64,000 nucleotides of DNA. It comes from Parasutterella excrementihominis YIT 11859. Its GTDB lineage: Bacteria > Pseudomonadota > Gammaproteobacteria > Burkholderiales > Burkholderiaceae_F. Positions 17,483 to 28,374 of this stretch are shown here, one piece after another (the stretch's first letter is position 1; each line of letters opens with the position of its first letter). Both the position numbers and the translations under genes were made by a program. The notes below the pieces were generated by a model. The model saw only the letters and a list, made by a program, of their open reading frames with translations, was not told the origin of the DNA and made no database searches. The DNA lies in NCBI RefSeq assembly GCF_000205025.1, contig NZ_GL883719.1:1-64000 (forward strand). The letters are read 5' to 3'.

Positions 17483-18749
17483 ATCTCAGTGCCTCAGCCG
17501 GTTGAATGTTTGCCGCTCTCCAGCTCGGATAGACAGTGGCCGCAAGAGCCAGCAAGAAAGAAAAGACGGCGATCGGGATCACATCGGATGCCCTCGGATC
17601 ACTCGGCATTGCCGAGATAAAGTAGATTTCTTTGGGCAGGAACTGAACGCCGAACAGCTGTTCGATCGCGCCTACGATGGAGCCCACATTGCAGGCAATG
17701 AGAAGCCCCACGCCGACACCGATCAGCACGCCGGCGGTTCCGATGAAGGCGCCCTGAACCATAAAGATGCGCATGATCGAACCGCGCGTTGCGCCTTGGG
17801 TTCGAAGGATTGCGATGTCGCTGCGTTTGGAGTTGACGGTCATCACTAATGAAGAGACTAGACCAAACGCGCCTACTAAAACGATCAGGAACAAAATGAT
17901 GCCCATCATGCGTTTTTCGACTTGAACGGCCGCAAACCAAGTCCGATTCTGACGAGACCAATCGGTTGCCAAAAGACCCGGCGGCATTTGATTATTGAGT
18001 TCAGCGGCGACTCTCGGTGCATCCTGCATGTTGGAGAGCTTCAGTCGAATGCCTCCGGGTGTTTGAGTACGCATGAGTTTTTCGGCGTCCGTGAGATTGA
18101 TGAAGCTCATTGCACTGTCAAACTCGTAGTGGCCGGAATTAAAGACGCCTGCGACCGTGAACTGGCGCATGCGAGGCATGGTTCCGGCCGGCGTGAACTG
18201 TCCCTGAGGTACCATCACGTTGACCTTTTCTCCGGGGATCACGCCGAGCATTCTGGCTAAGTCCGTGCCGAGAATGATCTTGAATTCACCGGGTTTTAAA
18301 TCAGAGAGGCGCCCGATCTTCATATTTTTTGCGACATCGCTGACCTGAGATTCCGTCTCAGGATCAATGCCGTTGAGCTGGACACCGCGCACGTTGGTGC
18401 CGCTCGTGAGCAGTCCCTGCCCCCTTAAGAAAGGCGCTGCGCCGATGATCTCTGGCTGCTGCTTCTTCAGTTCTGCGGCAGTCTTCTGCCAGTCCGGAAT
18501 CGGAGCTCCGATCGAAAGCACTTCGGCATGCGAAAGCACGGAGAGCATCTTGTCTCGAACTTCTTTCTGGAAACCGTTCATCACGGATAAGACTATGATG
18601 AGGGCCATGACGCCCAAGGCTATGGAAGCCATCGACATGGCTGATATGAACGATACGAATCCGTCGCTGCGTCCTTTGCGGCGCGACAGTGTATATCGCA
18701 GACCGATCATCCACTCGAAGGGCAGACCGGATAAAGGTTTATTTTTCAC
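17475..18749 (-). CDS. lolC: Lipoprotein-releasing permease LolC/LolE
   Basis: A 424-residue inner-membrane permease. It has the MacB/FtsX topology: one helix at about 28-60 (GFVSFISAMSMASIALGVMALIIVLSVMNGF, a LolC/E hallmark), a large periplasmic domain to about 280, then three helices before the C-terminal ALRYE. Only one lol permease gene is present, so it probably forms a homodimer (LolF-type) as in many betaproteobacteria. It overlaps lolD by 8 bp and is divergent from the RpfE-like gene. Confidence 0.95.
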   Translation of the reverse strand: MKNKPLSGLPFEWMIGLRYTLSRRKGRSDGFVSFISAMSMASIALGVMALIIVLSVMNGFQKEVRDKMLSVLSHAEVLSIGAPIPDWQKTAAELKKQQPEIIGAAPFLRGQGLLTSGTNVRGVQLNGIDPETESQVSDVAKNMKIGRLSDLKPGEFKIILGTDLARMLGVIPGEKVNVMVPQGQFTPAGTMPRMRQFTVAGVFNSGHYEFDSAMSFINLTDAEKLMRTQTPGGIRLKLSNMQDAPRVAAELNNQMPPGLLATDWSRQNRTWFAAVQVEKRMMGIILFLIVLVGAFGLVSSLVMTVNSKRSDIAILRTQGATRGSIMRIFMVQGAFIGTAGVLIGVGVGLLIACNVGSIVGAIEQLFGVQFLPKEIYFISAMPSDPRASDVIPIAVFSFLLALAATVYPSWRAANIQPAEALRYE

Positions 18750-18815
18750 AAATTTTATCCAACTAAACGTTCAGGCTATTCTAGCTGTGAGATCAAACAA
18801 TTAGAATTTAAGGCT

Positions 18816-19859
18816 ATGCCCGCATGTATATTTTTATTGCCCAATTCTCTGCCTTCTCCTAATGAAATTAAAGCGTTAGGAAAGGACGCCTATCCGCCCG
18901 TTTTGCGGAATTTCCTTGAAGGTTTCGGAGAACCGAAGGTCGCCACGATTTTTGAAAACCCGGCGCTCAGCGGTTTTGCTTCGATGCAGTGGGTATGGAT
19001 GCTTCTGACTCAGCGCGAAAATCTTGCCCCGTCCGCTCCCTATCTTTGGAAAGGTCTTGGAGGTCCGAAAGTCCATCAGGAATTTTGGGCTTTAAACGGC
19101 TACCGCAAAGAAAACGGCGTGCTTAAAAGCGCCGGTGATGTCTTTGATATCGATGAAGAGTGCGACCTCAGAGACCTTTTGAATCCGATTGCTCGTCAGT
19201 TTAATTTTGAAGTGCAGGTTTTGGACGGACGCTTTTTCCTCGCGCGCAAAAAAGCATGGCAGGTTCTGATTACTCCGTGGCTTGCTCAGGAAGACAAACC
19301 GGCAGCACAGCCGGCTGGTCCCGAAGCCGCTGAATGGACTGAAATCACTCGAGTCATCGAAGAAAGTCTTGCAAAAAGCGTTTTCAATGAATACAGAGCA
19401 AAAGCCGGACGGCCTCCGGTTGAAGGTTTCTGGATCAACGGCGGAGCTTTTGAGGAGCAGCTTCTTCCCTACACTCAGATTCGCTGTGCTCTGACAAGCG
19501 ATCCCACGATTCGCGGGATCTCTGAGGCGGCGGGCATTGCGCGGGCCTACATTAAATCTTCGACGGCTGTTTGGCCCGACTGTCCTGAAGGCGACCGTCT
19601 CTGCATCCTGGATGACTTTAACGATCCATCCGTCAAAACGGATCCTGCGCGCTGGAGTGCCGCATGGACACGCGCCGTTAAGCGCATGGAGCACCTGACC
19701 GCCACGGCAAAAGGATTTGAAAAATATCATCCCCGCCTGGTCACCTCCGATGGTCTGCGCGTCAGCGTCATTGAAAAACTTCAGGAACAAAAATCTTCTT
19801 TTGCCTTTTGGAAGAGCCCAAAAAATTACACAGAAGCATGGCTGAACTCCGGCCGCTAA
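18816..19859 (+). CDS. RpfE-like conserved protein upstream of recJ
   Basis: A 347-residue cytosolic protein with no clear catalytic motif. It resembles the RpfE / phosphoglycerate-mutase-like hypothetical proteins found directly upstream of recJ in beta- and gammaproteobacteria (Xanthomonas rpfE is one), with an N-terminal LLPNSLPSPNE and a C-terminal part holding FWINGGA and WPDCPEGDRLCILDDF. The assignment rests on neighbourhood and weak recall rather than a domain I can prove. It ends 16 bp before recJ, suggesting one transcript. The role is unknown. Confidence 0.75.
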   Translation: MPACIFLLPNSLPSPNEIKALGKDAYPPVLRNFLEGFGEPKVATIFENPALSGFASMQWVWMLLTQRENLAPSAPYLWKGLGGPKVHQEFWALNGYRKENGVLKSAGDVFDIDEECDLRDLLNPIARQFNFEVQVLDGRFFLARKKAWQVLITPWLAQEDKPAAQPAGPEAAEWTEITRVIEESLAKSVFNEYRAKAGRPPVEGFWINGGAFEEQLLPYTQIRCALTSDPTIRGISEAAGIARAYIKSSTAVWPDCPEGDRLCILDDFNDPSVKTDPARWSAAWTRAVKRMEHLTATAKGFEKYHPRLVTSDGLRVSVIEKLQEQKSSFAFWKSPKNYTEAWLNSGR

Positions 19860-19875
19860 AGAACACTAAAAAGTT

Positions 19876-21594
19876 ATGACCAAAATAACGATTCGCCGAT
19901 TTGACCGAAATGTCGTTCAGGCGCTCACCAACCGCGGCTTTCCCGAACCTCTGGCCCGCGCTTTAGCGGCCAGACACGTCACCAGCCCGTCCGACCTTGA
20001 TTACGAATTCAAGGAAATGCTTTCTCCGTGGGACCTTAAAAACTGCAGAGAAGCCGGAGAAGCGATTGCCGATGCCATCTGGAAACAGAAAAAGATCGTA
20101 ATCATTGGGGACTACGACTGTGACGGCGCGACTGCTGTTTCCGTCGGTATTCTGGGACTGCAGGCGCTCGGCGCCTTCAATGTCTCTTATTTAATCCCGG
20201 ACCGTGACAAGGACGGCTACGGCCTGTCTCCTCAGCTTGTCGATCGAGCAGCCGCTGCCGGCGCCGAACTCATCATTACCGTAGACAACGGAATTTCTTC
20301 GGTGGCTGCGGTTGAACATGCTAAAACCCTCGGAATCGAGGCCGTCGTTACCGACCACCACCTGCCCGGCGATGAAATCCCCGACACCCTCGTCGTCAAT
20401 CCGAATCAGCGCGGAGATACCTTCCCGAGCAAATCTTTGGCGGGTGTGGGCGTCATCTTTTACGTGTTAATCGCCGTGCGCTCCGCACTCCGCGCCAAAG
20501 GCGCTTACCCGAACGGAAAACAGCCTAATCTTCAGCATCTCATTGATTTGGTGGCCTTGGGTACGGTTGCCGACGTTGTCCCGTTAGACCGCAACAACCG
20601 AATCCTCGTTTCCAAAGGCTTGGACAGCATTCGCGCCGGCAAAATGCAGCCCGGCGTGAGCGCCCTGCTCTCCGTAGCAGGCAAGAATGCGCATCGCATC
20701 AGTGCCAATGACTTGGGCTACATCCTCGGGCCCCGCATCAACGCCGCAGGTCGTTTGGACAGCATCAACAAGGGTGTTGAGTGTCTGACAAGCTACGACT
20801 ACAACACGGCGCTCTTTTACGCAAAAGAACTCGACCAAATCAATGCCGAGCGCCGCAACCGCGAAGTATCCATGCAGTCCGACGCTATTCTGTCCCTACA
20901 GACGATTTCCGTCGATGACAGCAATTCCATCGTTCTTAAGGGTGACGACTGGCACGCCGGCATCATCGGTTTAGTAGCCTCCCGCATCAAAGAACAAACT
21001 TATCGCCCGGTCATTGCGTTTGCTCCGTCGGAAGAAAACGGCGAGCATGTGCTTAAAGGCTCGGGGCGCTCTATTCCCGGCATTCATCTGCGCGATGCAT
21101 TGGATCGTGTCAGCAAACTGAGTCCGGGGCTGATCCTGAAATTCGGCGGTCACGCGATGGCTGCAGGTCTTACGATCCGTAAGGATGCATTTGATGAATT
21201 CAAGGAGCTCTTTGCCCGCGCTGTCAAAGAACTTTCCGATCCGGAAATGTTCGAGCGCAACATCGTCACAGACGGCGAGCTCAGAGCTTCCGACTTCAAC
21301 ATTGAACTCGTTGAAGCCATCCGCAAGCACGTCTGGGGTCAGGCTTTCCCGGAACCGCTCTTTGCCAATCAGTTCAAGGTACTTTCTCAGAGAGTCTTGA
21401 AAGATCAGCATCTGAAGCTCTCTCTTGAAGTCGACGGCAGAGAGATTCAGGCCATTTGGTTCCGCCACAAACGCGAACTGCCTCCGACCGTGCGTTTAGC
21501 TTACAAGCTCGACATCAATGACTTCCGAGGACGTCAGTCGGTGCAGCTCATCATCGAAGGTATGGAAGACGAGTTTGAGGACTGGACGGCCTAG
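19876..21594 (+). CDS. recJ: Single-stranded-DNA-specific exonuclease RecJ
   Basis: A 572-residue RecJ, 5'-3' ssDNA exonuclease of the RecF and mismatch-repair pathways. DHH motifs are clear: IIGDYDCDGATAVSV (motif I), ITVDNGISS, VVTDHHLPG (DHH), LVALGTVADVVPL, and the DHHA1 domain with the GGHAMAAG signature near residue 420. A C-terminal OB fold follows. Length matches the family. Confidence 0.98.
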   Translation: MTKITIRRFDRNVVQALTNRGFPEPLARALAARHVTSPSDLDYEFKEMLSPWDLKNCREAGEAIADAIWKQKKIVIIGDYDCDGATAVSVGILGLQALGAFNVSYLIPDRDKDGYGLSPQLVDRAAAAGAELIITVDNGISSVAAVEHAKTLGIEAVVTDHHLPGDEIPDTLVVNPNQRGDTFPSKSLAGVGVIFYVLIAVRSALRAKGAYPNGKQPNLQHLIDLVALGTVADVVPLDRNNRILVSKGLDSIRAGKMQPGVSALLSVAGKNAHRISANDLGYILGPRINAAGRLDSINKGVECLTSYDYNTALFYAKELDQINAERRNREVSMQSDAILSLQTISVDDSNSIVLKGDDWHAGIIGLVASRIKEQTYRPVIAFAPSEENGEHVLKGSGRSIPGIHLRDALDRVSKLSPGLILKFGGHAMAAGLTIRKDAFDEFKELFARAVKELSDPEMFERNIVTDGELRASDFNIELVEAIRKHVWGQAFPEPLFANQFKVLSQRVLKDQHLKLSLEVDGREIQAIWFRHKRELPPTVRLAYKLDINDFRGRQSVQLIIEGMEDEFEDWTA

Positions 21595-21637
21595 CGGTTT
21601 TCTGTCGTGCAAACAAACTTACACAATTGACAAAAAA

Positions 21638-21680
21638 CGGACCCATTTCCGCCCGCTCAACGAGTTAAGGATTGGGTCCG
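21638..21680. repeat. 8-bp inverted repeat in prfB leader
   Basis: CGGACCCA (21638-21645) and TGGGTCCG (21673-21680) are perfect inverted copies separated by 27 bp, inside the 131-bp recJ-prfB gap. The right arm lies in the spacer of the candidate prfB promoter, so it may be an operator or an RNA hairpin. Confidence 0.6.
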
Positions 21681-21692
21681 CTCTTATATAAT
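21665..21692 (+). promoter_or_regulatory. Candidate prfB promoter
   Basis: A perfect -10 hexamer TATAAT (21687-21692) stands 16 bp after a weak -35 TTAAGG (21665-21670), 33 bp before the prfB ATG. Confidence 0.45.
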
Positions 21693-21725
21693 TGAGGGTT
21701 CTTTTTAATATCAACGCGTTAAGAA

Positions 21726-22830
21726 ATGGAAGTTGAACGTTTAAACCTAATCGGCACCACCGCCGAGGACCTTCAAGCTCGCACTGAAGAGCTGCGGAGG
21801 TATCTTTGACTACGATCAGAAAGAGCGTCGTTTAGAAGAAGTTAATCAAGCGCTCGAGGACCCGAGCATCTGGTCTGATCAAGAGCGAGCTCAGCAGCTG
21901 AGCAAAGAAAAGAAACGTCTCGAAGACGTTGTCCTTACCATCAAACACCTAACTACCGGCCTTTCCGATGCTTTGGAATTATTTGAAATGGCCAAAGAAG
22001 AGGACGATGACGCCTCTCTGGAAGCGGTAGAAGCCGATATCAACAACCTCAAGAAAGAGGTCGAACATCTCGAATTCCAGCGCATGTTCAATCAGGAACA
22101 TGACGAAGCCAACTGCTTCCTGGAAATTCAGGCCGGCGCCGGCGGAACCGAAGCGCAGGACTGGGCGAGCATGCTTGAGCGCATGTATATCAAGTTTGCG
22201 GAACGCCAAAGCTTTAAGCCCGAGATTGTTGAAGAAACCGAAGGAGATGTGGCCGGCATTAAAGGCTGCACGATCAAAATCACAGGCGACTATGCCTACG
22301 GCTGGCTCAGAACCGAAACCGGTATTCACCGCTTAGTTCGCAAGAGCCCGTTCGACTCCAACGCACGCCGTCATACTTCTTTTGCTTCTGTGTTCGTCGT
22401 TCCCGAAGTCGACGATTCTTTCGAAATCGAAGTCAATCCGGCCGATCTGCGCATTGACACGTTCCGCGCCTCCGGCGCCGGCGGTCAGCACATTCAGAAG
22501 ACCGACTCCGCCGTCCGTATCACGCATATTCCGACCGGCATAGTCGCTGTCAGCCAGACCAGCCGAAGCCAGCATCAGAACAAGGAAGAGGCCATGACGA
22601 TTTTGAAGAGCCGTCTTTATGAAGCCGAGCTCCGCAAACGCCAGGCTACCCAGCAGGCATTGGAAGACAACAAGAGCGACATTTCCTGGGGTCACCAGAT
22701 CCGTTCTTACGTGTTGGATCAGTCCCGCGTCAAAGACCTGCGTACCAATGTCGAAACCGGCAACACGACTGCCGTTTTAGACGGTGCTTTGGAATCCTTT
22801 ATCGAGGCCAGCCTCAAGCAAGGAGTTTGA
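21726..22830 (+). CDS. prfB: Peptide chain release factor 2, +1 programmed frameshift
   Basis: RF2, about 367 residues, which releases peptides at UGA and UAA. The first 27 codons (ATG 21726) end at an in-frame TGA (21807-21809); the rest is read in the +1 frame from GAC 21808 to the stop at 22830. The core has the SPF codon-recognition tripeptide (VRKSPFDSN) and the catalytic GGQ ([18 protein letters not shown]). Joined length agrees with E. coli RF2. The frameshift makes RF2 limit its own synthesis. The next gene starts 2 bp after the stop. Confidence 0.97.
21794..21810 (+). promoter_or_regulatory. prfB programmed +1 frameshift signal
   Basis: The site reads GCGGAGGTATCTTTGAC: a Shine-Dalgarno-like CGGAGG three bases before the slippery CUU codon, then UGA with the weak-termination C context. 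It is the same arrangement as in E. coli prfB (AGGGGGTATCTTTGAC). Confidence 0.95.
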
Positions 22831-22832
22831 GC

Positions 22833-23600
22833 GTGAAGACTCTCACCATTATTACCGGCGCCTCTAAAGGGCTCGGCTTTGAATTAACCCGTCAGTCGCT
22901 TAAGGCCGGCGACACCGTCGTGACGATGGAACGCCGTCCTTCCAAGGCTTTGGTGGAAGAAGCCGATAAGATCGGCTGCAATTTCATCCAGTTTACGGCT
23001 GACCTGCTTGACCGTAAAGGCGCCGTCGAGCTTTTGATGTGGCTGCTTTCCGATAAGGAATACGCCGAACATGACCGTCTGATTCTGATCAACAACGCCG
23101 GCGTGCTGGGTCCTGTCGGTCCGATCGAAAACGCTTCCCCGCAGGTTGCCGTTGACTGCATTCGCGTTAACTTTGAAATCCCGGTGCTTCTGACTCAGGC
23201 TTTCCTGAATGAAACGCGCAGCTGGAAAGGCGAGCGCCGCGTCATGAATATCTCTTCCGGCGCCGGCCGCAAGTCCGTTCCGGGCTGGGCCATGTACTGT
23301 TCAACCAAAGCAGCGCTTGACCGCTTTACCGCCGTCACAGCTGAAGATCAGCTTGGCAAACCCAATCCCGCACGCCTTAGCGCCGTCGCTCCGGGCGTTG
23401 TGAACACTGGCATGCAGGGCAGCATCCGTGCTTCGTCTAAGGAAGATTTTCCGAACGTTGACCGGTTTATCGACTTAGAGAAAGACGGAAAACTTCAGAG
23501 CCCCGAAGACACTGCCAAACGACTTTTAAATTACCTCAACAGCGACGAGTTCGGCAAAGAGCCCATCTCGGATATTCGCAATATTTCTGTTGGAGACTAA
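22833..23600 (+). CDS. SDR-family oxidoreductase
   Basis: A 255-residue short-chain dehydrogenase/reductase. The nucleotide-binding TGASKGLG is at the N-terminus, NNAG near residue 90, and the catalytic Ser-Tyr-Lys lies in [28 protein letters not shown] after beta-2 suggests NADP(H). It looks like the sepiapterin/benzil-reductase-like subgroup, but the substrate is unknown. I start at GTG 22833 because AGGAG lies seven bases upstream; TTG 22827 is too close to that site. It lies between prfB and lysS in one tight plus-strand run. Confidence 0.88.
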   Translation: MKTLTIITGASKGLGFELTRQSLKAGDTVVTMERRPSKALVEEADKIGCNFIQFTADLLDRKGAVELLMWLLSDKEYAEHDRLILINNAGVLGPVGPIENASPQVAVDCIRVNFEIPVLLTQAFLNETRSWKGERRVMNISSGAGRKSVPGWAMYCSTKAALDRFTAVTAEDQLGKPNPARLSAVAPGVVNTGMQGSIRASSKEDFPNVDRFIDLEKDGKLQSPEDTAKRLLNYLNSDEFGKEPISDIRNISVGD

Positions 23601-23601
23601 A

Positions 23602-25125
23602 GTGGAAAACCAGAAAGAAACCGTCAAAAAAGAAGACGTTCTTGAGACTGAGAACCATATCATTGCCGAACGTTTAGCCAAACTCGACAAACTCAGAGCC
23701 GAAGGCGTTGCTTATCCGAATGATTTCGTTCAGAAAGACCGCATTGAAGAAGTGCGCGCTGCCAACGGCAGCAAAACTCCGGAAGAGCTTGAAGCTGCTC
23801 CGGTCGAAGTCACCGTCGCCGGCCGCGTCATGCTCAAGCGCGTCATGGGCAAAGCCAGCTTCCTGACCGTTAAAGACGGTACCGATCACATCCAGTTCTT
23901 CATCACCAAGGCTGAAGTCGGCGATGAAACTTACGACTTCTTCAAGAAGATGGTTGATATCGGAGATATCGTCGGCGCTACAGGCACACTGTTCTTCACC
24001 AAGACCGGCGAGCTTTCCGTCCGCGTTAAGAACTTCCGTCTGCTGACCAAGAACATTCGTCCGCTCCCCGACAAATTCCACGGTCTCTCCGATCCGGAAA
24101 CCCGTTATCGTCAGCGCTATGTTGACCTGATCATGAACGAAAGCACACGTCGCACCTTCATGATCCGTTCCAAGGCCATCGCCGAAACCCGTAAATTCAT
24201 GATGGAACATCACTTCATGGAAGTGGAAACTCCGATGCTCCATCCGATCCCCGGCGGTGCGAACGCTAAGCCGTTCATCACACACCACAATGCGCTCGAC
24301 ATGGATATGTATCTGCGTATTGCTCCGGAACTTTATCTGAAGCGCTTAGTGGTCGGCGGCTTTGAACGCGTTTTTGAACTCAACCGCTCCTTCCGCAACG
24401 AAGGCGTTGACGTTCGCCACAACCCTGAATTCACAATGATGGAGTTCTATGCAGCCTACAAGGAATACCACTGGCTCATGGACTACACCGAAAAACTTCT
24501 GCGCACCGTCGCTGAAAAGACTATCGGTACCGCTGTCATTCAGTATCAGGGTCATACCATCGACCTCACAAAACCGTTTGATCGCCTGACTGCTAAGGAA
24601 GCCGTTCTGAAGTACGCTCCTCAGTACACCCCTGAGCAGCTCGAAGACAAGGACTTCATGCAGGAAGAACTCAAGCGCCTGGGTGAACCTGCTAAGGCTG
24701 ACGCCGGCGTCGGCGCTTTGCAGATGGCCATATTTGAAGCCGTTGCTGAATCCAAACTCATTCAGCCGACTTACATCATTGACTACCCGGTTGAAATTTC
24801 TCCGCTGGCTCGCGCCTCCGACAAGGTTCCCGGCATCACCGAGCGTTTCGAACTCTTCATGGCCGGTCGCGAAACCGCCAACGGCTTCTCCGAGCTGAAC
24901 GACCCGCAGGATCAGGCTGCTCGCTTCATGGCTCAGGCAAAACTGAAAGCCAGCGGCGATGATGAAGCCATGTATTACGACGCCGACTACGTCCGCGCAC
25001 TGGAATACGGTCTGCCTCCGACAGGCGGCTGCGGCGTGGGCTTAGACCGCTTTGTCATGCTGCTTACCGACTCTCCGAGCATCCGTGACGTTCTGCTCTT
25101 CCCGCATATGCGTCCTGAGGCCTAA
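23602..25125 (+). CDS. lysS: Lysine--tRNA ligase (class II)
   Basis: A 507-residue LysRS of usual length. An N-terminal OB-fold anticodon-binding domain ([23 protein letters not shown]) precedes the class II core: motif 1 around [15 protein letters not shown], motif 2 [22 protein letters not shown], motif 3 [16 protein letters not shown] start at GTG 23602, six bases after GGAG (23592-23595), just after the SDR stop; the TTG at 23590 lacks a site. The recJ-prfB-lysS neighbourhood is conserved in proteobacteria. Confidence 0.98.
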   Translation: MENQKETVKKEDVLETENHIIAERLAKLDKLRAEGVAYPNDFVQKDRIEEVRAANGSKTPEELEAAPVEVTVAGRVMLKRVMGKASFLTVKDGTDHIQFFITKAEVGDETYDFFKKMVDIGDIVGATGTLFFTKTGELSVRVKNFRLLTKNIRPLPDKFHGLSDPETRYRQRYVDLIMNESTRRTFMIRSKAIAETRKFMMEHHFMEVETPMLHPIPGGANAKPFITHHNALDMDMYLRIAPELYLKRLVVGGFERVFELNRSFRNEGVDVRHNPEFTMMEFYAAYKEYHWLMDYTEKLLRTVAEKTIGTAVIQYQGHTIDLTKPFDRLTAKEAVLKYAPQYTPEQLEDKDFMQEELKRLGEPAKADAGVGALQMAIFEAVAESKLIQPTYIIDYPVEISPLARASDKVPGITERFELFMAGRETANGFSELNDPQDQAARFMAQAKLKASGDDEAMYYDADYVRALEYGLPPTGGCGVGLDRFVMLLTDSPSIRDVLLFPHMRPEA

Positions 25126-25130
25126 GAATC

Positions 25131-25970
25131 ATGAGCGAAAGGAAGCTGAAAATCGCCGCTCTGTTAAAAGAGCTTTACGACATGGCCGAAGTTCCCGTGC
25201 CCTCCTCTCGTATTCCGTTTTACTTTAACGACGTACGAGCCGGGCACATTGAACGAACTGATGCCGAGTTTTTAGCGAGTACCTTTCGCTTCTGTGACGT
25301 CCGTCCGGATGCTTTCGTATTTACCGCGGAAGACTCCGGACAGGCTTCGCGCCGTCTGGCAGCGATTTCGCACCTTTATAAAGGCACGGACAAAGTCTTT
25401 GCCTGGCGAGATGAACTGCTTTCCGTTACTGCTTCGGATGACATTGCCTGCGAGTCGCCTTTGACTGTTATTGAGCGTGCAATGTGCCGTCCCTTCGCCT
25501 TTAACACCTTTGCCGTTCACTTGAATCCGTTCACGCGTGACGGCAGGATGTGGGTGGCTCAGCGTTCTTTCAAGAAAGCGATCGGCCCTGGTTATTGGGA
25601 TAACTGTGCTGCGGGTCTAGTCGGAGCAGGCGAGCCTTTCGGGCTTGCTATGGAACGCGAAGCATTTGAAGAAGCCGGTGTGACACCGGGTTCCCTTGAA
25701 ATCTCTTTTAGCGCGCGCAATATCATTTCGCGTCCCGTTCATGAAGGCTGGATGCGAGAAATCGCTTACATCTGCAATGCTTATGTTGAAGACTCTTTCC
25801 ATCCTCACAACATGGACGGCGAGGTCGAGCGCTTTGAACTCTTAGAACCCGAAGCGATTATTGAGCGCATAGAAAAAGGACGATTCACATTCGAATCGTC
25901 CCTTGCTGTTTTAGCCGGCTTAGCCTGGCAGGAAGGCCTGCTTGATCTTTTGGATCAGCCGGCCGTCTAA
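25131..25970 (+). CDS. Nudix hydrolase with DUF4743 N-terminal region
   Basis: A 279-residue two-part protein. Residues 1-110 match the N-terminal region of DUF4743-type Nudix proteins, often annotated as thiamine-pyrophosphokinase-related. The C-terminal half has a perfect Nudix box near 160-182: G-x5-E-x7-REAFEEAGV, with all metal-binding glutamates present. It probably hydrolyses a nucleotide- or cofactor-linked diphosphate. It starts 5 bp after lysS and its stop is 3 bp from the convergent iscX. The substrate is inferred only by family. Confidence 0.88.
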   Translation: MSERKLKIAALLKELYDMAEVPVPSSRIPFYFNDVRAGHIERTDAEFLASTFRFCDVRPDAFVFTAEDSGQASRRLAAISHLYKGTDKVFAWRDELLSVTASDDIACESPLTVIERAMCRPFAFNTFAVHLNPFTRDGRMWVAQRSFKKAIGPGYWDNCAAGLVGAGEPFGLAMEREAFEEAGVTPGSLEISFSARNIISRPVHEGWMREIAYICNAYVEDSFHPHNMDGEVERFELLEPEAIIERIEKGRFTFESSLAVLAGLAWQEGLLDLLDQPAV

Positions 25971-25973
25971 ACG

Positions 25974-26174
25974 CTAATCTCTTTCGTCCATCCAAGCGAC
26001 CAGAATGGCTTCCAGTATTTTTTCGTTGCTTGCTTCTGGATCATCATCAAAATCCGGGAGCGCGACGATCATTGCATGCATCTTCTCAAAGCTGATCGTC
26101 AGCGGATCTAAGTCCGGATTTTCGTCATACAGCTCTTCCGCAATCGCACGCGGATCCTTCCAAGTCAGCTTCAT
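25974..26174 (-). CDS. iscX: Fe-S assembly protein IscX
   Basis: A 66-residue acidic IscX (also YfhJ), full length, starting [29 protein letters not shown]. It binds IscS and iron and tunes cluster assembly. It is the last gene of the isc operon and overlaps fdx by one base. Confidence 0.95.
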   Translation of the reverse strand: MKLTWKDPRAIAEELYDENPDLDPLTISFEKMHAMIVALPDFDDDPEASNEKILEAILVAWMDERD

Positions 26175-26512
26175 TACTCGTTCTCTCTGGCGTGATTACG
26201 GGAGTATTTCGGAATTTCAACGGTAATGTCTTCTTTGCCGACTTTTGTCTGGCAAGTCAGGCGTGAGTTCGATTTCAGACCCCAAGCCTGGTCAAGCAGA
26301 TCTTCTTCATCGTCTTCTGCCGGTTCCAAAGAATCAAAGCCCTTGTCGATGTAGCAGTGGCAAGTCGTGCAGGCGCAGGAGAACTCGCAGGCGTGGTCAA
26401 TATTGACGCCGTTTGCGACCAAAGCTTTAGCTAAGTTTGCACCTTCGGGGACTTCAAACTCAGCCCCGTTCGGACAGATTCCAGGATGCGGTAAAATGGT
26501 TACTTTCGGCAT
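26174..26512 (-). CDS. fdx: ISC-type [2Fe-2S] ferredoxin
   Basis: A 112-residue adrenodoxin-like ferredoxin that supplies electrons for cluster assembly on IscU. Cysteine ligands are seen as [10 protein letters not shown] (C-x5-C-x2-C pattern) and the distal LTCQTK. Length and operon position (hscA-fdx-iscX) are standard. Confidence 0.96.
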   Translation of the reverse strand: MPKVTILPHPGICPNGAEFEVPEGANLAKALVANGVNIDHACEFSCACTTCHCYIDKGFDSLEPAEDDEEDLLDQAWGLKSNSRLTCQTKVGKEDITVEIPKYSRNHARENE

Positions 26513-26514
26513 TT

Positions 26515-28374
26515 TTAAACCTCGTCAACAGATTTGCCTTGGAGTGCTTCCAAGATCGTACGGTTCATTCGACGTGCAGCAAAGTCTTTCGTTCCCTCGG
26601 ACAGCGCTGAAATCGAATTTTTAATTTCATCTTTGTCATCTTGCGCGCGAACCGTCTCGAGATGTTGAATCATGGCGTCGATCTGAGCGCGCTCAGCCTC
26701 ATTGAGAAGGTCGGCGTCGGACGACAATGCGGAATAAATGCTTTCCAAAAGGCGAGCGGCTTCCACTTTCTGCTCGCGTAATTCGCGAAGCTTCATATCT
26801 TCTTCGGCGTGACCAAAGGAATCTTCCAGCATGCGGCTGATTTCATCTTCCGACAGACCGTAAGAAGGTTTGACCGTGACAGATGCTTCCACGCCCGTGG
26901 TTTGTTCGCGGGCCGTGACCGACAACAGTCCGTCAGCATCCACCTGGAACGTCACACGAATACGAGCGGCTCCTGCAACTTTCGGCGGAATACCGCGCAA
27001 AGAGAATTTGGCCAAAGAACGGCACTCTTCTACCAAGTCACGTTCACCCTGAAGGACATGGATCGACATCGCGGTCTGACCGTCCTTGAAGGTTGTGAAG
27101 TCCTGAGCCATGGCTACAGGAATCGGCGTGTTGCGGGGAATGACTTTTTCAACGAGACCGCCCATGGTTTCAAGACCCAAGGAAAGCGGCGTGACGTCAA
27201 GAAGCAGCCAGTCTTCGTCGCTGCGGTTGCCGGCAAGCAGGTTTGCCTGAAGCGCAGCGCCGATTGCCACCACTTCATCCGGGTCAATATCGGTAAGCGG
27301 TTCGCGGTCAAAATAATCGGCCACTGCCTTGCGGATGCAGGGCATGCGCGTTGAGCCGCCGACAAGCACGACACCTTTTACTTCATCGCGTTTGAGACCT
27401 GCGTCCTTTAATGTCTGTTTCGTGGCTTCGATGGTTCTTGCTACTAAGTGGTGCGTGATCGAATCAAAGACTTCGCGCGTAATCGTGACATTGATGATTC
27501 TGTCGCCGGAAATCTTGGCGTGAATCGTTGCTTTCTTTTCCGTCGTCAGCGTTTCTTTGGCTGCCTTGGCTTTTGCCATCAGCATGCGGCTGTCGGAATG
27601 CGTCAGCAGCGGACGACCTGCCTGGTCAATGACCCAGCAGTAGAGACGCTGGTCAAAATCATCGCCGCCTAACTGGCTGTTGCCGCCGGTGGCGAGCACC
27701 TCAAAAACGCCTTTGCGCAGACGGAGGACGGAGACGTCAAACGTGCCGCCGCCCAAGTCATAAACGATGTAAAGACCTTCGGCGCCGGTATCGAGGCCGT
27801 AAGCCAAAGCTGCCGCCGTCGGTTCGCTCAAAAGACGAAGAACATTCAGACCGGCAAGCTTTGCGGCGTCTTTAGTCGCCTGACGCTGAGCGTCATCAAA
27901 GTAAGCCGGTACCGTCACAACAGCGCCGACAAGTTCGCCGCCTAAGGCGTCTTCGGCGCGTTTTTTAAGGACTTTTAAGATTTCTGCTGATACTTCAACC
28001 GGACTCTTCGCGCCTTGTGCCGTGTTGAGCTTCACCATGCCCTCGCCTTTGATGAAGTCATAGGGCATGTAGCGGTTATTCTGCAGCTCAGAAGCGCTTC
28101 GGCCCATCAAACGCTTGACACTTGAGATCGTGTTGAGCGGATCTGCTTCTGCACGTGAACGGGCTTCTTCACCAACAACCACGCATCCATTCTTTTCGTA
28201 GTGGACAACAGAAGGAAGCAGTTTCTGATTCTTTTCGTCAACGAGAACTTCGGGAGAACCGTTTCTAACGGTGGCCGCCAATGAATTCGTGGTGCCCAAA
28301 TCAATACCGACAGCAAACCGCTCTTCGTGCGGTGCTGTCGACATTCCCGGTTCGGCAATTTGCAGAAGTGACAT
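26515..28374 (-). CDS. hscA: Hsp70-type chaperone HscA
   Basis: A 619-residue specialised Hsp70 that, with HscB, helps transfer clusters from IscU. The ATPase domain opens with [14 protein letters not shown] and has the phosphate loop [15 protein letters not shown] and [11 protein letters not shown]. The substrate domain follows the interdomain linker ([14 protein letters not shown]), and the usual C-terminal lid is present. It overlaps hscB by one base and is 2 bp from fdx. Confidence 0.97.
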   Translation of the reverse strand: MSLLQIAEPGMSTAPHEERFAVGIDLGTTNSLAATVRNGSPEVLVDEKNQKLLPSVVHYEKNGCVVVGEEARSRAEADPLNTISSVKRLMGRSASELQNNRYMPYDFIKGEGMVKLNTAQGAKSPVEVSAEILKVLKKRAEDALGGELVGAVVTVPAYFDDAQRQATKDAAKLAGLNVLRLLSEPTAAALAYGLDTGAEGLYIVYDLGGGTFDVSVLRLRKGVFEVLATGGNSQLGGDDFDQRLYCWVIDQAGRPLLTHSDSRMLMAKAKAAKETLTTEKKATIHAKISGDRIINVTITREVFDSITHHLVARTIEATKQTLKDAGLKRDEVKGVVLVGGSTRMPCIRKAVADYFDREPLTDIDPDEVVAIGAALQANLLAGNRSDEDWLLLDVTPLSLGLETMGGLVEKVIPRNTPIPVAMAQDFTTFKDGQTAMSIHVLQGERDLVEECRSLAKFSLRGIPPKVAGAARIRVTFQVDADGLLSVTAREQTTGVEASVTVKPSYGLSEDEISRMLEDSFGHAEEDMKLRELREQKVEAARLLESIYSALSSDADLLNEAERAQIDAMIQHLETVRAQDDKDEIKNSISALSEGTKDFAARRMNRTILEALQGKSVDEV

